Position numbers and translations under genes: made by a program
The notes under the pieces: generated by a model
Seen by the model: the letters and a program-made list of their open reading frames with translations, nothing else
What the model was told of the DNA's origin: nothing
Database searches by the model: none
Part shown: positions 4,566-13,233 of the stretch, piece by piece
Position numbering within the stretch: the first letter of the stretch is position 1
Layout: each line of letters opens with the position of its first letter
Virus record (IMG/VR): IMGVR_UViG_3300030098_002648
Span: 1 to 20,971 of that record
Origin: a virus
Length of the DNA stretch: 20,971 nt
Strand: one strand, 5' to 3'

Positions 4566-7500
4566 TTATACTTTCAACCCCATAAATATAATTTTCCCAT
4601 AATTAAAGGTCTCGCTATCTTTTGACATGATCAAAATTCCAGTTACATAATGAGTATATGCGGCTGAAGCATCGTAAATCATAGCTCCTCTAACTGACTT
4701 AAAACTATGGGTAAGCGTGTACCACAAATTAGGGTAGTTATCCCATTGTGCATTGTACTTTAATGGAACTATTATTTCACCACTCCAGCCGTGTCCCTTA
4801 GTGTCATTGGAAAATTGACCAGTTGAGGATGTTCCGCCATAAGCATTTTCAGTTGCACTTCCATGCGTCCTTGAATATTCAGACCATTTGTAATTACTTG
4901 CGTTCCCTACTGCACCATCAGTGCCATTAGCTCCTGTGTAAAGCCTAATCCTTACAGCTCTAGCACCTCCAGTATTTCCTACATCAGCAAATACAATTTT
5001 TATTTGTCTATATTCTGTGTTATCCCATCCTTTATTTTCAATATAATTTCCGTAGTCTCCACCTGCAGAGGAGTTTAAATCACGAGTTGCAATGACCTCC
5101 CAAGCCCCACCACCAGCAGCAGCCCACGATCCATCACCTCTTAAGAAGTTAGAACTGCTTGCCGTACCAGTACCTAGTCTTGCTACAGGTATTTGTCCAC
5201 TCCCTGAAAAACATGTAGCTGCTGGTAATGAATGTATGTTTGAACCATTAACACCAGAGTTATCAATACTTAATTTTGTAGATCCATTATTTTTAAAACT
5301 AAGAGTTGCATCACTATTAATATTTAGATTTAGATCGCTCGTGATGTGTGCCATTCCATCACCAGCAACATCTGTAAATACTTCAAGATCGCCTGAAGCT
5401 CCTAACTTTAATTTGGATTGATCTGCAAGACTTAAATGAGTTCCATCAAAAGTTAAGTTGGCAGAACCAGCAAATGAACCAGAGCTATTATATTGAACTT
5501 GTGTATTAGAACCAGCAGCAGAAGTAGTAGCTGTTTGCCAAGAACACGTTCCATCACCATCCTCTCTTAGGAACTTAGTACCGCCTGATTCGCCTGTAGA
5601 TAATATTGCTGTTCCTTCTGGTGTTGCTGAAATTGTTTGCCATGTATTATCTCCTCTTAGGAACTTGGTAGTGATAGAACTTCCTGATCCAAGTCTTGCA
5701 GCATCTACTGTTCCAGCAGAAATATTATCAGCATCTAAATCAGTTAATGAAGTTCCAACTCCGCTAAATCCTGTTGAAGTTAATAATCCAGTTGAAGGGT
5801 TGTAAGTTAAGCCTGTATCTGTTTCTGCTCCTTGTGATCCTGTCGCTCCATCAACAAACAATGGATAAACAGTTTCATCGGTTGAGTTGTTAGCAGTAAC
5901 TGTAAATTCAGTTGCTAATGCTGCGGTTCCACTTGTATCTTGCGTTCCAGCCGTATTAACACCAGGAAGATTGATATTTGCTGATCCATCAAAGCTAACT
6001 CCTCCAATTGTTCTAGCCGTTGCCAAAGTTTTAGCAGTAGAAGCAATATTGCTATTTGTCTGGACGCTATTGCCCATTAAGGAATGAGCAGAGCATTGAT
6101 AATGAAGGACTTGTGGAGTTGTATCTGAAACAACTATCTGTGTATAAGCTCCAGAAGAACCAGCAGTTCCGTTAGTAGTGACTCCTGTGGTGTAAGCAGT
6201 TGTCTTATCTGCTTCTAAATAAAAACGAAGAGGATGACCTGAGTTAGAACTATCTGCTTGATCAAACTTATATGTACGTCCTGGTGTAAGAGTTAAGAAA
6301 GGAGATTCTTTACCATCAATTTTGTATCCAGAACTAGAACCAGAACCGTTATATCTATGAGCTCCAGTCTTGGTTGCAACTGTGACCGTTAATGTTTTTA
6401 CATTACCTGTATAAGTTGCATTTAGATTTGAGAAGCCAACTAAAGCTCCATCATTAGTTAATGTTGCATCTCCTGTGAATGTTGGTGATGATGTTGAACC
6501 TGGATCTACCCAAGATAAAGTTCCAGATCCATCACTAGCTAAGACATAACCAGAAACAGCAGCGTCAGCCGAAGGGAGAGTAAGAGTAAAACTGCTTGTA
6601 ATGGAAGCAGGAGCTTGAAGAGCAACATAGTGGGAGCTATCAGCGTCTTTAAAACGAAGGTCTGCTTGAGCGTTTAAATTAATATCACCACTACTTGTTA
6701 AACCTGTAAGAGTTCCAAGAGAAGTGATTGCAGATTGAGCAGCACCCGTAACCGTTGCAGCACTTCCAGAAACATTACCTGTGACATTTCCAGTTAAATT
6801 TGCAACAAAGGCACTTGCTGACTTATCCCATAAGCCATCACTAGAATCACCTGTAAATGTGACATCTCCTGTAAACGTGCCACCTGCAAGAGGCATTTTT
6901 GTTGAGTCAGTTGCACTATCAGCAGCCCAAGTAAGTGTTGTAGGTGTTGACGCATCAGCTTTGAGCACCTGACCAGCAGTAGGGGCAACAGCGGGAAGAG
7001 TAAGAGTTATATCTCCTGTCTGTGCCTGTGCTTTTAATCCTGTGTAATTTGATCCATCTCCATCAGTCTCGCTTAGTCTTAATTCCTTTCCATTATCAAT
7101 AATTAAGTTATCTGTAAGTGTTCCACCTGCTTTAGGTAACGCAGCATTAGCTGTTGTAGCAGCAGCATCAGCAGCATCTTTTGCAATCTTGACAGCAGCA
7201 GGAGTAGCAGCAGTAGAAGTAGAAGTAGATGTTGCGCTATCTGTTAATTGAAGAACACCAACTGCACTTGTCGTTCCAGTAGTAATCTTACTTCCAGTAA
7301 TCGCAGCCGATCCAGATATATCAGCATCAACAATGACTCCAGCAGCAATAGCTGTAAGTCCTGCATTATTAATAGAAATATCACCTGTAACAGCTACTGC
7401 TGTTGGAACGTTTGATCCATTTCCAACAATAATTTGAGCAGAAGTTAAAGCCTCTAATTTACTAAATGCAATCGCAGCATCACTCTTAATATCTACGTTT

Positions 7501-10500
7501 TGGATCGTGCCATTAGCAAGCATTGCTCCAGTAACCGTCCCAGTGTCTCCAGTAGTTACAACAGTTCCTGTGACATCTGGGAAAGTAATCGTTTTATCAC
7601 TACCTTGAGGATCAGCAGCGGTAAGAGTTAATTCATAGGCATCAACAGTTGAGCCTTCAAAAGCAAAACTTCCAGTATTTCCTATTAATAATTGGCCAGT
7701 AACAGTACCACCAGAAAATCCCATTTTCTCTGTCTCAAGCTCCTGCAATGCATCTTGAACATTGGTCGCACTAAGTTGACCATAAGGAGTGAAAGTGATA
7801 TTGGCTGCAATTTGACCTGCAACTGTTTGAGATAAATCAACTTCATTCCAGCTACTACCTGCACTATTTGTTATTCCAAGAATGTAATCAGGAGGAGCTA
7901 AAGCAACAACAGGGGCGGGAGAAGTAGGCGTTCCAGAAGAAGAAACTACAACATATACACCGTCTGTTGTTTCACTAGGTGTTGGCAGGTTAGAACCAAC
8001 AGATAAACCAGCTGCAATACCAGCAGAGGTCGTAGCAACCATTTGGCTTGTATTTGCGTTAAACGTTCCACCAAAAACAAGACTTCCTTTTGTAAGTGTT
8101 GTTATTGCTTGCCAAGCGTTTCCATCCCAAATAAATGCATCTTCAGAAACAGTATCAAATAATATTTGTCCATTAAATTGTGCTGTTGGATAACCACTCT
8201 GAGCTATAGATTGGAATATTGCTGTTGAAGCATTGCTTAATTTTGTACCATCAATAGAATCATTAGCTATCCTTGCAGCATCTAGACTTCCACTTGTTAT
8301 TTTACTTGCAGCAAGACTAGGAATTTGAGAAGCAGTAAGTGCCGCACCTGCTGTAACTACACCTTTATTATTAACAGTAACTGATTGATATGTTCCAGCG
8401 GTTACTCCACTTGTTGAAGTTGTTAATCCACCGCTACCATCAACAGTCAAACCTCCTCCAGATGTAATTTGAACTGCACCTTTTGCACTAGTTGTAGAAA
8501 CAGGAAGATCTGCTGCTGTTAAAGCTGTGGCAGCGGTTATCATTCCTTGAGCATTGAAAGTTATTCCACTGACTGTCGCGCCAGTAACACTATTTGTTAG
8601 AGATAAAGCACCAGCCCCAGTAATACTTAATCCAGCACCAATAGATACACCACCAACAGCACTAGCTGTCGCTATAGGAAGATCGCTGGCTGCAAGTGCT
8701 ACCGTTGAGGTAATAAGCCCTTGAGCGTTGTAGCTAATTCCAGATCTTGTTGCAGCAGTTACAACATTATTGATTCCTAAATTTCCACTGGCTACATTTA
8801 ATGACCGATCAAGATTTGATGTATTTAACTTTGCTGGTGTAATTGTACCGTCAGCAATCTTTCCAACAGTGACAGCACCTGCTCCAAGCTTTGCTTCAAC
8901 TACTGCTCCTGTTGCTATGGCTCCACTATCAACTGCATTATTAGCTAAAGCTGCTGCATCAACAGCATTTGCTGCAAGCTTTGCACTCGTAACTGCGTCG
9001 TCTGCAATCTTTGCAGTAACAACAGCATCATCTGCAATTGTGGAACTACTTAACGTTCCAGAAAGTTTTGCTGCTGTAATAGCTCCATCAATAATCTTAT
9101 CTGTAGTAACTGCGTTATTTGCTATCTCACTTGCAGTAATTGCATTTGCTGCAATATTTCCAGAAACAATTGTATCTGTAGCTATTTCATTACTTGTTAC
9201 TGCACCACTAGCAATAGCTCCTGTATCAACTGCATTATCAGCTAACTCACTAGCTGTTACGGAATTTGTTGCTAACTGAGCAGAGGTAACACTTCCACTT
9301 GTTAACTTTGCACCAGCAATATCACCATCACTTAAATTTAATTTTGCATAAGCAATCGTTGTATTTGCAATTTTTGCATTAGTAACAGCAGCATCAACAA
9401 TCGCATCTGTATCTACTGCATCATCTGCTAACTCAGAAGCCCCTACAGCATTTGCACCAATTTCACTTGCGGTAACTGAATTAGCAGCCAGCTGAGTAGA
9501 AGTAATTGTTCCATTAACTAAATTAGAACCAGTAATTGTTGTCGCTGCAATCTTCGCTCCTGTAACAGCAGAATTAACAATGGAAGCAGTATCAACAGCG
9601 TCATCTGCTAACTCTGCTGCACCTACTGCATTATTAGCTAATTGTGTTGTTGTTATTGCACCTGCACCAATCTTCGCACTAGGAATATCTCCATCAGCAA
9701 GATTTAATTTCGCATAAGTAATCGAACCATCTACAACTTCATTTGTCCCTACAGCGTTATTTGCAATCTTTGCATTGGTAACAGCATCAGTTGCTAATTC
9801 TGTTGAAGTAACAGCACCTGTTGCTATCGCAGCAGTGTCTACAGCATCATCAGCTAGTTCACTTGCTGTTACAGCATTAGTAGCTATCTGTGTCGAACCA
9901 ATCCCACCTGAAGCGATTTTTGCCCCAGGAATAGAACCATCAGCTAGATTTAATTTTCCATAACTAATCGTTGTATTTGCAATCTTTCCATCTGTAACAG
10001 CCAAATCAAGAATTGCATTCGTATCAACTGCGTCATCCGCTAATTCAGAAGCACTAATAGCATTCGCTGCTATCTGTGTTCCAGTAATAGTATCGTTAAC
10101 TAACTTTGAACCAGTTATTGTTGTATTAGCTATTTGTGTTGCAGTAACACTTGCACTAGTTAACTTTGCTCCTGCTATATCACCATCATTTACTATTATT
10201 TTTGAATAAGGAATAGACGCAGAGTTTAATTTTGCACTCGTAATAGAACCATCAACAATAGCGTCTGTATCAACTGAATTATCGGCTAATTCACTTGCTC
10301 CTATTGCATTAGGTGCTATCTCATTTGCAGTAAGAGTATTTGCTGCAATTTGAGTTGCAGTAATCGTATTGTTAACAAGATTAGAACCAGTAATTGTTGT
10401 GGCAGCTATCTTTCCTCCAGTTACCGCCCCATTAACTATTGCATTAGTATCTACTGCATCATCGGCTAGTTCACTCGACCCAATAGCATCAGCTGCTATT

Positions 10501-11387
10501 TGCGTTGCAGTTAATGAATTAGAACTAATTTTTGCTCCTGCTATATCGCCATCCGCAACCGTAATATTTGAAAAAGCAATAGCACCTGAAGCTAATTTTG
10601 CACTTGTGACAGCACCGTCAACTATTGCATCTGTATCAACAGCATCGTCGGCTAATTCAGACGCACCAATGGCATTAGCTGCTATTTGTGTGGCTGTAAG
10701 TGTATTGTCTGCAACCTGTGCAGCTGTAATCGTTTTAAGAACAAGATTCGATCCAGTAACTGTTGTTGCAGCTATCTTTGCTCCAGTAACTGCTGAATTA
10801 AGAATTGCACTTGTATCAACTGCATCATCAGCCAACTTGGCAGCAGTAACAGCATTGGTAGCTAATTGACTGGTATCAACACTTAAACTTGTTAACTTTC
10901 CTCCAGGTATATCTCCATCACTTAAATTTAATTTCGCATATGTAATTTCACCATTATTTATTTTTACATTTGTAATTGCGTTACTTGCTAATTTATCTGT
11001 CGTTATATTTAAATCCGCTATTTTCGTTGTAACAACTGCGTTTGTAGCAATAGCGTCACTATCAACTGCATTATTTGCTAATTCACTTGCACCTACAGCG
11101 TTAACAGCAATGGCATCAGTAGTAACAGAATCTGTCGCCAGCTTATCTGCATTTATCGCGTCATTTTGAATTGTCGCTGTTGCAACTGTATTAGCAGCAA
11201 ATGGACCAGCAACTTTTGCAGCAGGAATATCTCCATCGTCGATAAACGTGACACCCGCAGCAATTAAATCTTTAACACTGACCTTCTTTGTTTCAGAAGC
11301 ACTGATATCAGCCAGAGCAAGTGGATCTGTACCTTGAACACCTGCCTCCTGAATTTCGGGCAGATTACTAATCTCAAGATCTGGCAT
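4566..11387 (-). CDS. Giant repeat-built tail fibre / receptor-binding protein (2273 aa)
   Basis: The start (MPDLEISNLPEIQEAG ... DPLALADISASETKKVSVKDL, residues 1-45) is an adaptor-like N-terminus seen in marine phage fibres. Residues about 50-857 are short imperfect repeats (ELADDAVDTDAI, AVTGAKIAATTITGSNLV, GDIAGAKL). Residues about 860-1060 hold longer beta repeats (GISYNAQGLIT, GITFNAQGMIT). A FIWDGNAWQAI block lies near 1066-1100 and T4-fibre-like GGTVTGQLLI / GGTFTGDVTF segments follow. A cupredoxin-like domain occupies about 1659-1777, and three FLR(G/E)DG-type motifs lie further on. The unique, tryptophan-rich C-terminal 179 residues (from AWEVIATRDL) probably form the receptor-binding tip. 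I see no S74-type autoproteolytic chaperone. It probably trimerises and projects from the tail. The minus strand has no strong Shine-Dalgarno before the ATG. Confidence 0.85.
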   Translation of the reverse strand: MPDLEISNLPEIQEAGVQGTDPLALADISASETKKVSVKDLIAAGVTFIDDGDIPAAKVAGPFAANTVATATIQNDAINADKLATDSVTTDAIAVNAVGASELANNAVDSDAIATNAVVTTKIADLNITTDKLASNAITNVKINNGEITYAKLNLSDGDIPGGKLTSLSVDTSQLATNAVTAAKLADDAVDTSAILNSAVTGAKIAATTVTGSNLVLKTITAAQVADNTLTATQIAANAIGASELADDAVDTDAIVDGAVTSAKLASGAIAFSNITVADGDIAGAKISSNSLTATQIAADAIGSSELADDAVDTNAIVNGAVTGGKIAATTITGSNLVNNTITATQIAANTLTANEIAPNAIGASELADNSVDTDAIVDGSITSAKLNSASIPYSKIIVNDGDIAGAKLTSASVTATQIANTTITGSKLVNDTITGTQIAANAISASELADDAVDTNAILDLAVTDGKIANTTISYGKLNLADGSIPGAKIASGGIGSTQIATNAVTASELADDAVDTAAIATGAVTSTELATDAVTNAKIANNAVGTNEVVDGSITYAKLNLADGDIPSAKIGAGAITTTQLANNAVGAAELADDAVDTASIVNSAVTGAKIAATTITGSNLVNGTITSTQLAANSVTASEIGANAVGASELADDAVDTDAIVDAAVTNAKIANTTIAYAKLNLSDGDIAGAKLTSGSVTSAQLATNSVTASELADNAVDTGAIASGAVTSNEIATDTIVSGNIAANAITASEIANNAVTTDKIIDGAITAAKLSGTLSSSTIADDAVVTAKIADDAVTSAKLAANAVDAAALANNAVDSGAIATGAVVEAKLGAGAVTVGKIADGTITPAKLNTSNLDRSLNVASGNLGINNVVTAATRSGISYNAQGLITSTVALAASDLPIATASAVGGVSIGAGLSITGAGALSLTNSVTGATVSGITFNAQGMITAATALTAADLPVSTTSAKGAVQITSGGGLTVDGSGGLTTSTSGVTAGTYQSVTVNNKGVVTAGAALTASQIPSLAASKITSGSLDAARIANDSIDGTKLSNASTAIFQSIAQSGYPTAQFNGQILFDTVSEDAFIWDGNAWQAITTLTKGSLVFGGTFNANTSQMVATTSAGIAAGLSVGSNLPTPSETTDGVYVVVSSSGTPTSPAPVVALAPPDYILGITNSAGSSWNEVDLSQTVAGQIAANITFTPYGQLSATNVQDALQELETEKMGFSGGTVTGQLLIGNTGSFAFEGSTVDAYELTLTAADPQGSDKTITFPDVTGTVVTTGDTGTVTGAMLANGTIQNVDIKSDAAIAFSKLEALTSAQIIVGNGSNVPTAVAVTGDISINNAGLTAIAAGVIVDADISGSAAITGSKITTGTTSAVGVLQLTDSATSTSTSTAATPAAVKIAKDAADAAATTANAALPKAGGTLTDNLIIDNGKELRLSETDGDGSNYTGLKAQAQTGDITLTLPAVAPTAGQVLKADASTPTTLTWAADSATDSTKMPLAGGTFTGDVTFTGDSSDGLWDKSASAFVANLTGNVTGNVSGSAATVTGAAQSAITSLGTLTGLTSSGDINLNAQADLRFKDADSSHYVALQAPASITSSFTLTLPSADAAVSGYVLASDGSGTLSWVDPGSTSSPTFTGDATLTNDGALVGFSNLNATYTGNVKTLTVTVATKTGAHRYNGSGSSSGYKIDGKESPFLTLTPGRTYKFDQADSSNSGHPLRFYLEADKTTAYTTGVTTNGTAGSSGAYTQIVVSDTTPQVLHYQCSAHSLMGNSVQTNSNIASTAKTLATARTIGGVSFDGSANINLPGVNTAGTQDTSGTAALATEFTVTANNSTDETVYPLFVDGATGSQGAETDTGLTYNPSTGLLTSTGFSGVGTSLTDLDADNISAGTVDAARLGSGSSITTKFLRGDNTWQTISATPEGTAILSTGESGGTKFLREDGDGTCSWQTATTSAAGSNTQVQYNSSGSFAGSANLTFDGTHLSLADQSKLKLGASGDLEVFTDVAGDGMAHITSDLNLNINSDATLSFKNNGSTKLSIDNSGVNGSNIHSLPAATCFSGSGQIPVARLGTGTASSSNFLRGDGSWAAAGGGAWEVIATRDLNSSAGGDYGNYIENKGWDNTEYRQIKIVFADVGNTGGARAVRIRLYTGANGTDGAVGNASNYKWSEYSRTHGSATENAYGGTSSTGQFSNDTKGHGWSGEIIVPLKYNAQWDNYPNLWYTLTHSFKSVRGAMIYDASAAYTHYVTGILIMSKDSETFNYGKIIFMGLKV
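6057..6413 (-). other. Cupredoxin-like domain within the fibre
   Basis: Fibre residues about 1659-1777 contain the pattern of a small blue-copper domain: a leading strand and a YKIDG ... FLTLTPGRTYKF segment, SGHPLRF with His1718, then LHYQCSAHSLMGN with Cys1765, His1768 and Met1771. The C-x2-H-x2-M spacing is that of amicyanin-type sites, with the first histidine 47 residues upstream. All four canonical type-1 copper ligands are therefore present in order. Whether the fold binds copper or is a structural decoration is not shown by the sequence. Confidence 0.6.
8815..11225 (-). repeat. About 2.4-kb array of short degenerate coding repeats
   Basis: This part of the fibre gene encodes roughly 800 residues of imperfect short units (about 12-16 residues). 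The units are grouped into larger cycles, each marked by a (D)G(D/S)I(A/P)xAK motif. Going leftward the cycle marks fall near 11228, 10909, 10545, 10180, 9930, 9690 and 9320, so spacing is about 240-370 bp. Copies such as AVTGAKIAATTITGSNLV recur with many synonymous differences, so the amino acids rather than the DNA are conserved. The regularity also creates long meaningless open frames on the opposite strand. Confidence 0.85.
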
Positions 11388-11400
11388 GACTATCTAAAAT

Positions 11401-11428
11401 AAAAAAACCAATGCCTTTATATTAAGGC
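11401..11428 (-). terminator. Weak terminator-like hairpin before the fibre gene
   Basis: On the minus strand GCCTT (11428-11424) pairs with AAGGC (11417-11413) around a 6-nt loop. A 5-nt spacer and a run of seven T (11407-11401) follow. The stem overlaps the stop codon of the upstream tube-like gene and lies 14 bp before the fibre ATG. Five base pairs and the spacer make it weak, so it may only reduce read-through into the fibre gene. Confidence 0.35.
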
Positions 11429-12282
11429 TGATCCAATAATATAGGATCCCCACTTTCTTGAAGAATTTTGTATTGATCTTCTTGAAGCAACGCACCAGGA
11501 GCAGCACCTGTCGCTAATGTAATATCTCCATTTGTTATAAAGTCAATCCTTGTAGTGATTTCAGCCGCTGCACTAACCTCAACAGCGACATTCGTTACGA
11601 CACAATTAGCTTCGTACCAAACAGTATTAGAAGTTGTATTAGGGTCTTTATAAATATAAAAACGAGCTGAAAAATCTGCTCCTTGCTCTAATCGAATTGC
11701 TAATTGAGCTAGATAGAAACAAAATTCAGGATCATTTGTATTTGTTTTATCCGCTAAAACTGGAGAATGTTCCCAAAAACAATCTAAAGTGCCTTGTCCA
11801 GAAATTAATCCTGCCTCATATTGTTTTTTAAATTCAGCACCTAAAGAAGTCGTATCAACTTGCTCTCTATTTGTACTAATTTCAAAATTTCTAACAGTAG
11901 CTAAATGCCTAAATCGAGAATTAGTTGTTTGAATTGTTATTGCTTTTGAAGCACTTGGCGTTACAAGCGTTTTTGCATCTGCAATCCTTCCTGTAATAGA
12001 AGCAGCAAAATCATTATATAAACGAACACCACCTAACTGATCAACAAAAGCATAAGCAGTTACGTCTGGATAATTATGACCACTAACGAGTTCTAAATTG
12101 CTGCCATCAACTGTTGCTATTTCTATCCTATCTCCTGTAATAATGGAGCGTCTTGCACCATCAACAGAAAATCTTTTATTGGTTACGTTGACATCAAAAG
12201 GATCTAATGTTGAATTTAAAGCAGCAAGTAAACTATCTCTTTTAATTTCAACATCACCGTTTTGACCAAAATAAATGGCCAC
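11422..12282 (-). CDS. Tail-tube-like protein with an N-terminal extension (286 aa)
   Basis: The start is a GTG at 12282 (MAIYFGQNGD), four bases after the previous stop. Residues 1-125 form an extra domain of unknown role. Residues about 128-280 have tail-tube features: NFEISTNREQVDTTSLG, then GQGTLDCFWE, and a late VVTNVAVEVSAAAEITTRIDF strand pair. The same features appear in the neighbouring 154-residue protein (WDFTMSMAVIESTSMG ... SVGEVSSVDFSWEANG). The two are probably paralogues of the lambda V / major-tail fold, which stacks as rings around the tape measure. The larger one may be a minor tube or tail-terminus component, or a decorated tube subunit. The fold assignment is by pattern only. 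Confidence 0.6.
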   Translation of the reverse strand: MAIYFGQNGDVEIKRDSLLAALNSTLDPFDVNVTNKRFSVDGARRSIITGDRIEIATVDGSNLELVSGHNYPDVTAYAFVDQLGGVRLYNDFAASITGRIADAKTLVTPSASKAITIQTTNSRFRHLATVRNFEISTNREQVDTTSLGAEFKKQYEAGLISGQGTLDCFWEHSPVLADKTNTNDPEFCFYLAQLAIRLEQGADFSARFYIYKDPNTTSNTVWYEANCVVTNVAVEVSAAAEITTRIDFITNGDITLATGAAPGALLQEDQYKILQESGDPILLDQP

Positions 12283-12286
12283 AGAA

Positions 12287-12751
12287 TTAAGTTGCTAATA
12301 AAGTAGAACTACTAAGTGGAGCACCATTAGCTTCCCAACTAAAATCGACAGAAGAAACTTCACCAACTGAACTACTCATTCCAATAGAAGTAATCCAAGC
12401 TTCAAAAACAAGAGAACGAGGGTGTGATCCGTCTTTTAAAATACACTCAATAGTAACTTGAGTTGATTCAGTATTATCACCATCTCCTCCAGCTATACCT
12501 TCACTTTCTTTTATAGCAGCAGTTAACACTTTATTTAATTTTGAATCACCTCCAGCTGTGTCTGTGTAGTAATAAGCTCTTGCACTACCTGAATAACTTC
12601 TTAATCCATTATGCAAAATCCTGTCTGTGTCTCCCATTGAAGTTGATTCAATGACTGCCATCGACATCGTAAAATCCCAACTTTGCAACTTGGCAATCTC
12701 TACATCCTCAACCTTTAAGGAACCATCTTTCCCGCTATAAAATTTTGCCAC
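12287..12751 (-). CDS. Major-tail-tube-like protein (154 aa)
   Basis: Translation starts at a GTG at 12751 (MAKFYSGKDGSLKVEDVEIA). The signature region WDFTMSMAVIESTSMG (25-40), then GLRSYSGSARAYYYTD, and the C-terminal SVGEVSSVDFSWEANGAPL match the beta-strand plan of small siphovirus major tail proteins: an early strand ending in (S/T)TS(M/L)G, and a late pair of strands with a (S/T)xxF.(W/I) pattern. The length is typical of a simple tube subunit. It would polymerise on the tape measure to form the tube. It lies downstream of the tip gene rather than before the tape measure as in lambda. No strong Shine-Dalgarno is visible; a 44-bp gap with a T-rich run precedes it. Confidence 0.6.
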   Translation of the reverse strand: MAKFYSGKDGSLKVEDVEIAKLQSWDFTMSMAVIESTSMGDTDRILHNGLRSYSGSARAYYYTDTAGGDSKLNKVLTAAIKESEGIAGGDGDNTESTQVTIECILKDGSHPRSLVFEAWITSIGMSSSVGEVSSVDFSWEANGAPLSSSTLLAT

Positions 12752-12795
12752 GACTCAATTTAAAAAACAATGTCATTATTCTATACGAATTATGG

Positions 12796-13233
12796 CTAAG
12801 GAGCATCTAAACAAGCAACAAATGAACAACTAACATTACTTCTGCCTTTAAAAACACTCGTTACAATTGGAGGACCAGCATACCGCCACTTTAGGCCAAG
12901 AGGAATTGCATCCATGTATCCAGCTAAGTTTGTCAATCTCCCAAATGGGTCAGTGTGACCATCTCCTCCAACACCTGCCAAACCTGACTCTTCGTTGAAT
13001 GTTACATAGTCCCAAACAGAATTAACTAATCGATAATTTTCAAGGATGTCATAAGCCTGTTCATCAGTGATATTAGAAAAACCTAATCGCAACGTAGCAT
13101 TTACTTGCTTATTACCATAACGAATATGTGTCTTTGTACCGTCTAACGCTTCAAAATCTGTACTTGGATACGTCCCAGGAGAATAGCTTCTAGAACTTGG
13201 TTTTATTCCTGGGAATGGTTGTGCTGATGTCAT
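12796..13233 (-). CDS. Minor tail protein, lambda M-like (145 aa)
   Basis: The ATG at 13233 directly follows the stop of the tip gene (TAAATG). The layout resembles the phage minor tail protein M family: a PGIKPSSRSYSPGTYPST head, a strand with DGTKTHIRYGNKQVNATLRLGF, a helix with ITDEQAYDILENY, an aromatic VWDYVTF, and a C-terminal LKWRYAGPPIVTSVF ... VSCSF strand pair. In lambda M is a tail-tip component. Here the gene lies after the J-like gene rather than between H and L. The family call is from the strand-helix-strand pattern and aromatic positions, not a diagnostic residue; a generic virion protein is the alternative. Confidence 0.5.
   Translation of the reverse strand: MTSAQPFPGIKPSSRSYSPGTYPSTDFEALDGTKTHIRYGNKQVNATLRLGFSNITDEQAYDILENYRLVNSVWDYVTFNEESGLAGVGGDGHTDPFGRLTNLAGYMDAIPLGLKWRYAGPPIVTSVFKGRSNVSCSFVACLDAP

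Noticed and set aside
5124-5147. RGD tripeptide in the fibre as a cell-adhesion signal
   Set aside because: Integrin binding is irrelevant for a bacterial host; the tripeptide is part of the wider FLRGDGSW structural motif.
8770-9279. Long open frame on the plus strand opposite the fibre repeats
   Set aside because: It is the complement of the repetitive Ala/Thr/Asp-rich fibre sequence, its translation is itself low-complexity, and other such frames recur wherever the repeats do (for example 9775-9963 and 10369-10869).
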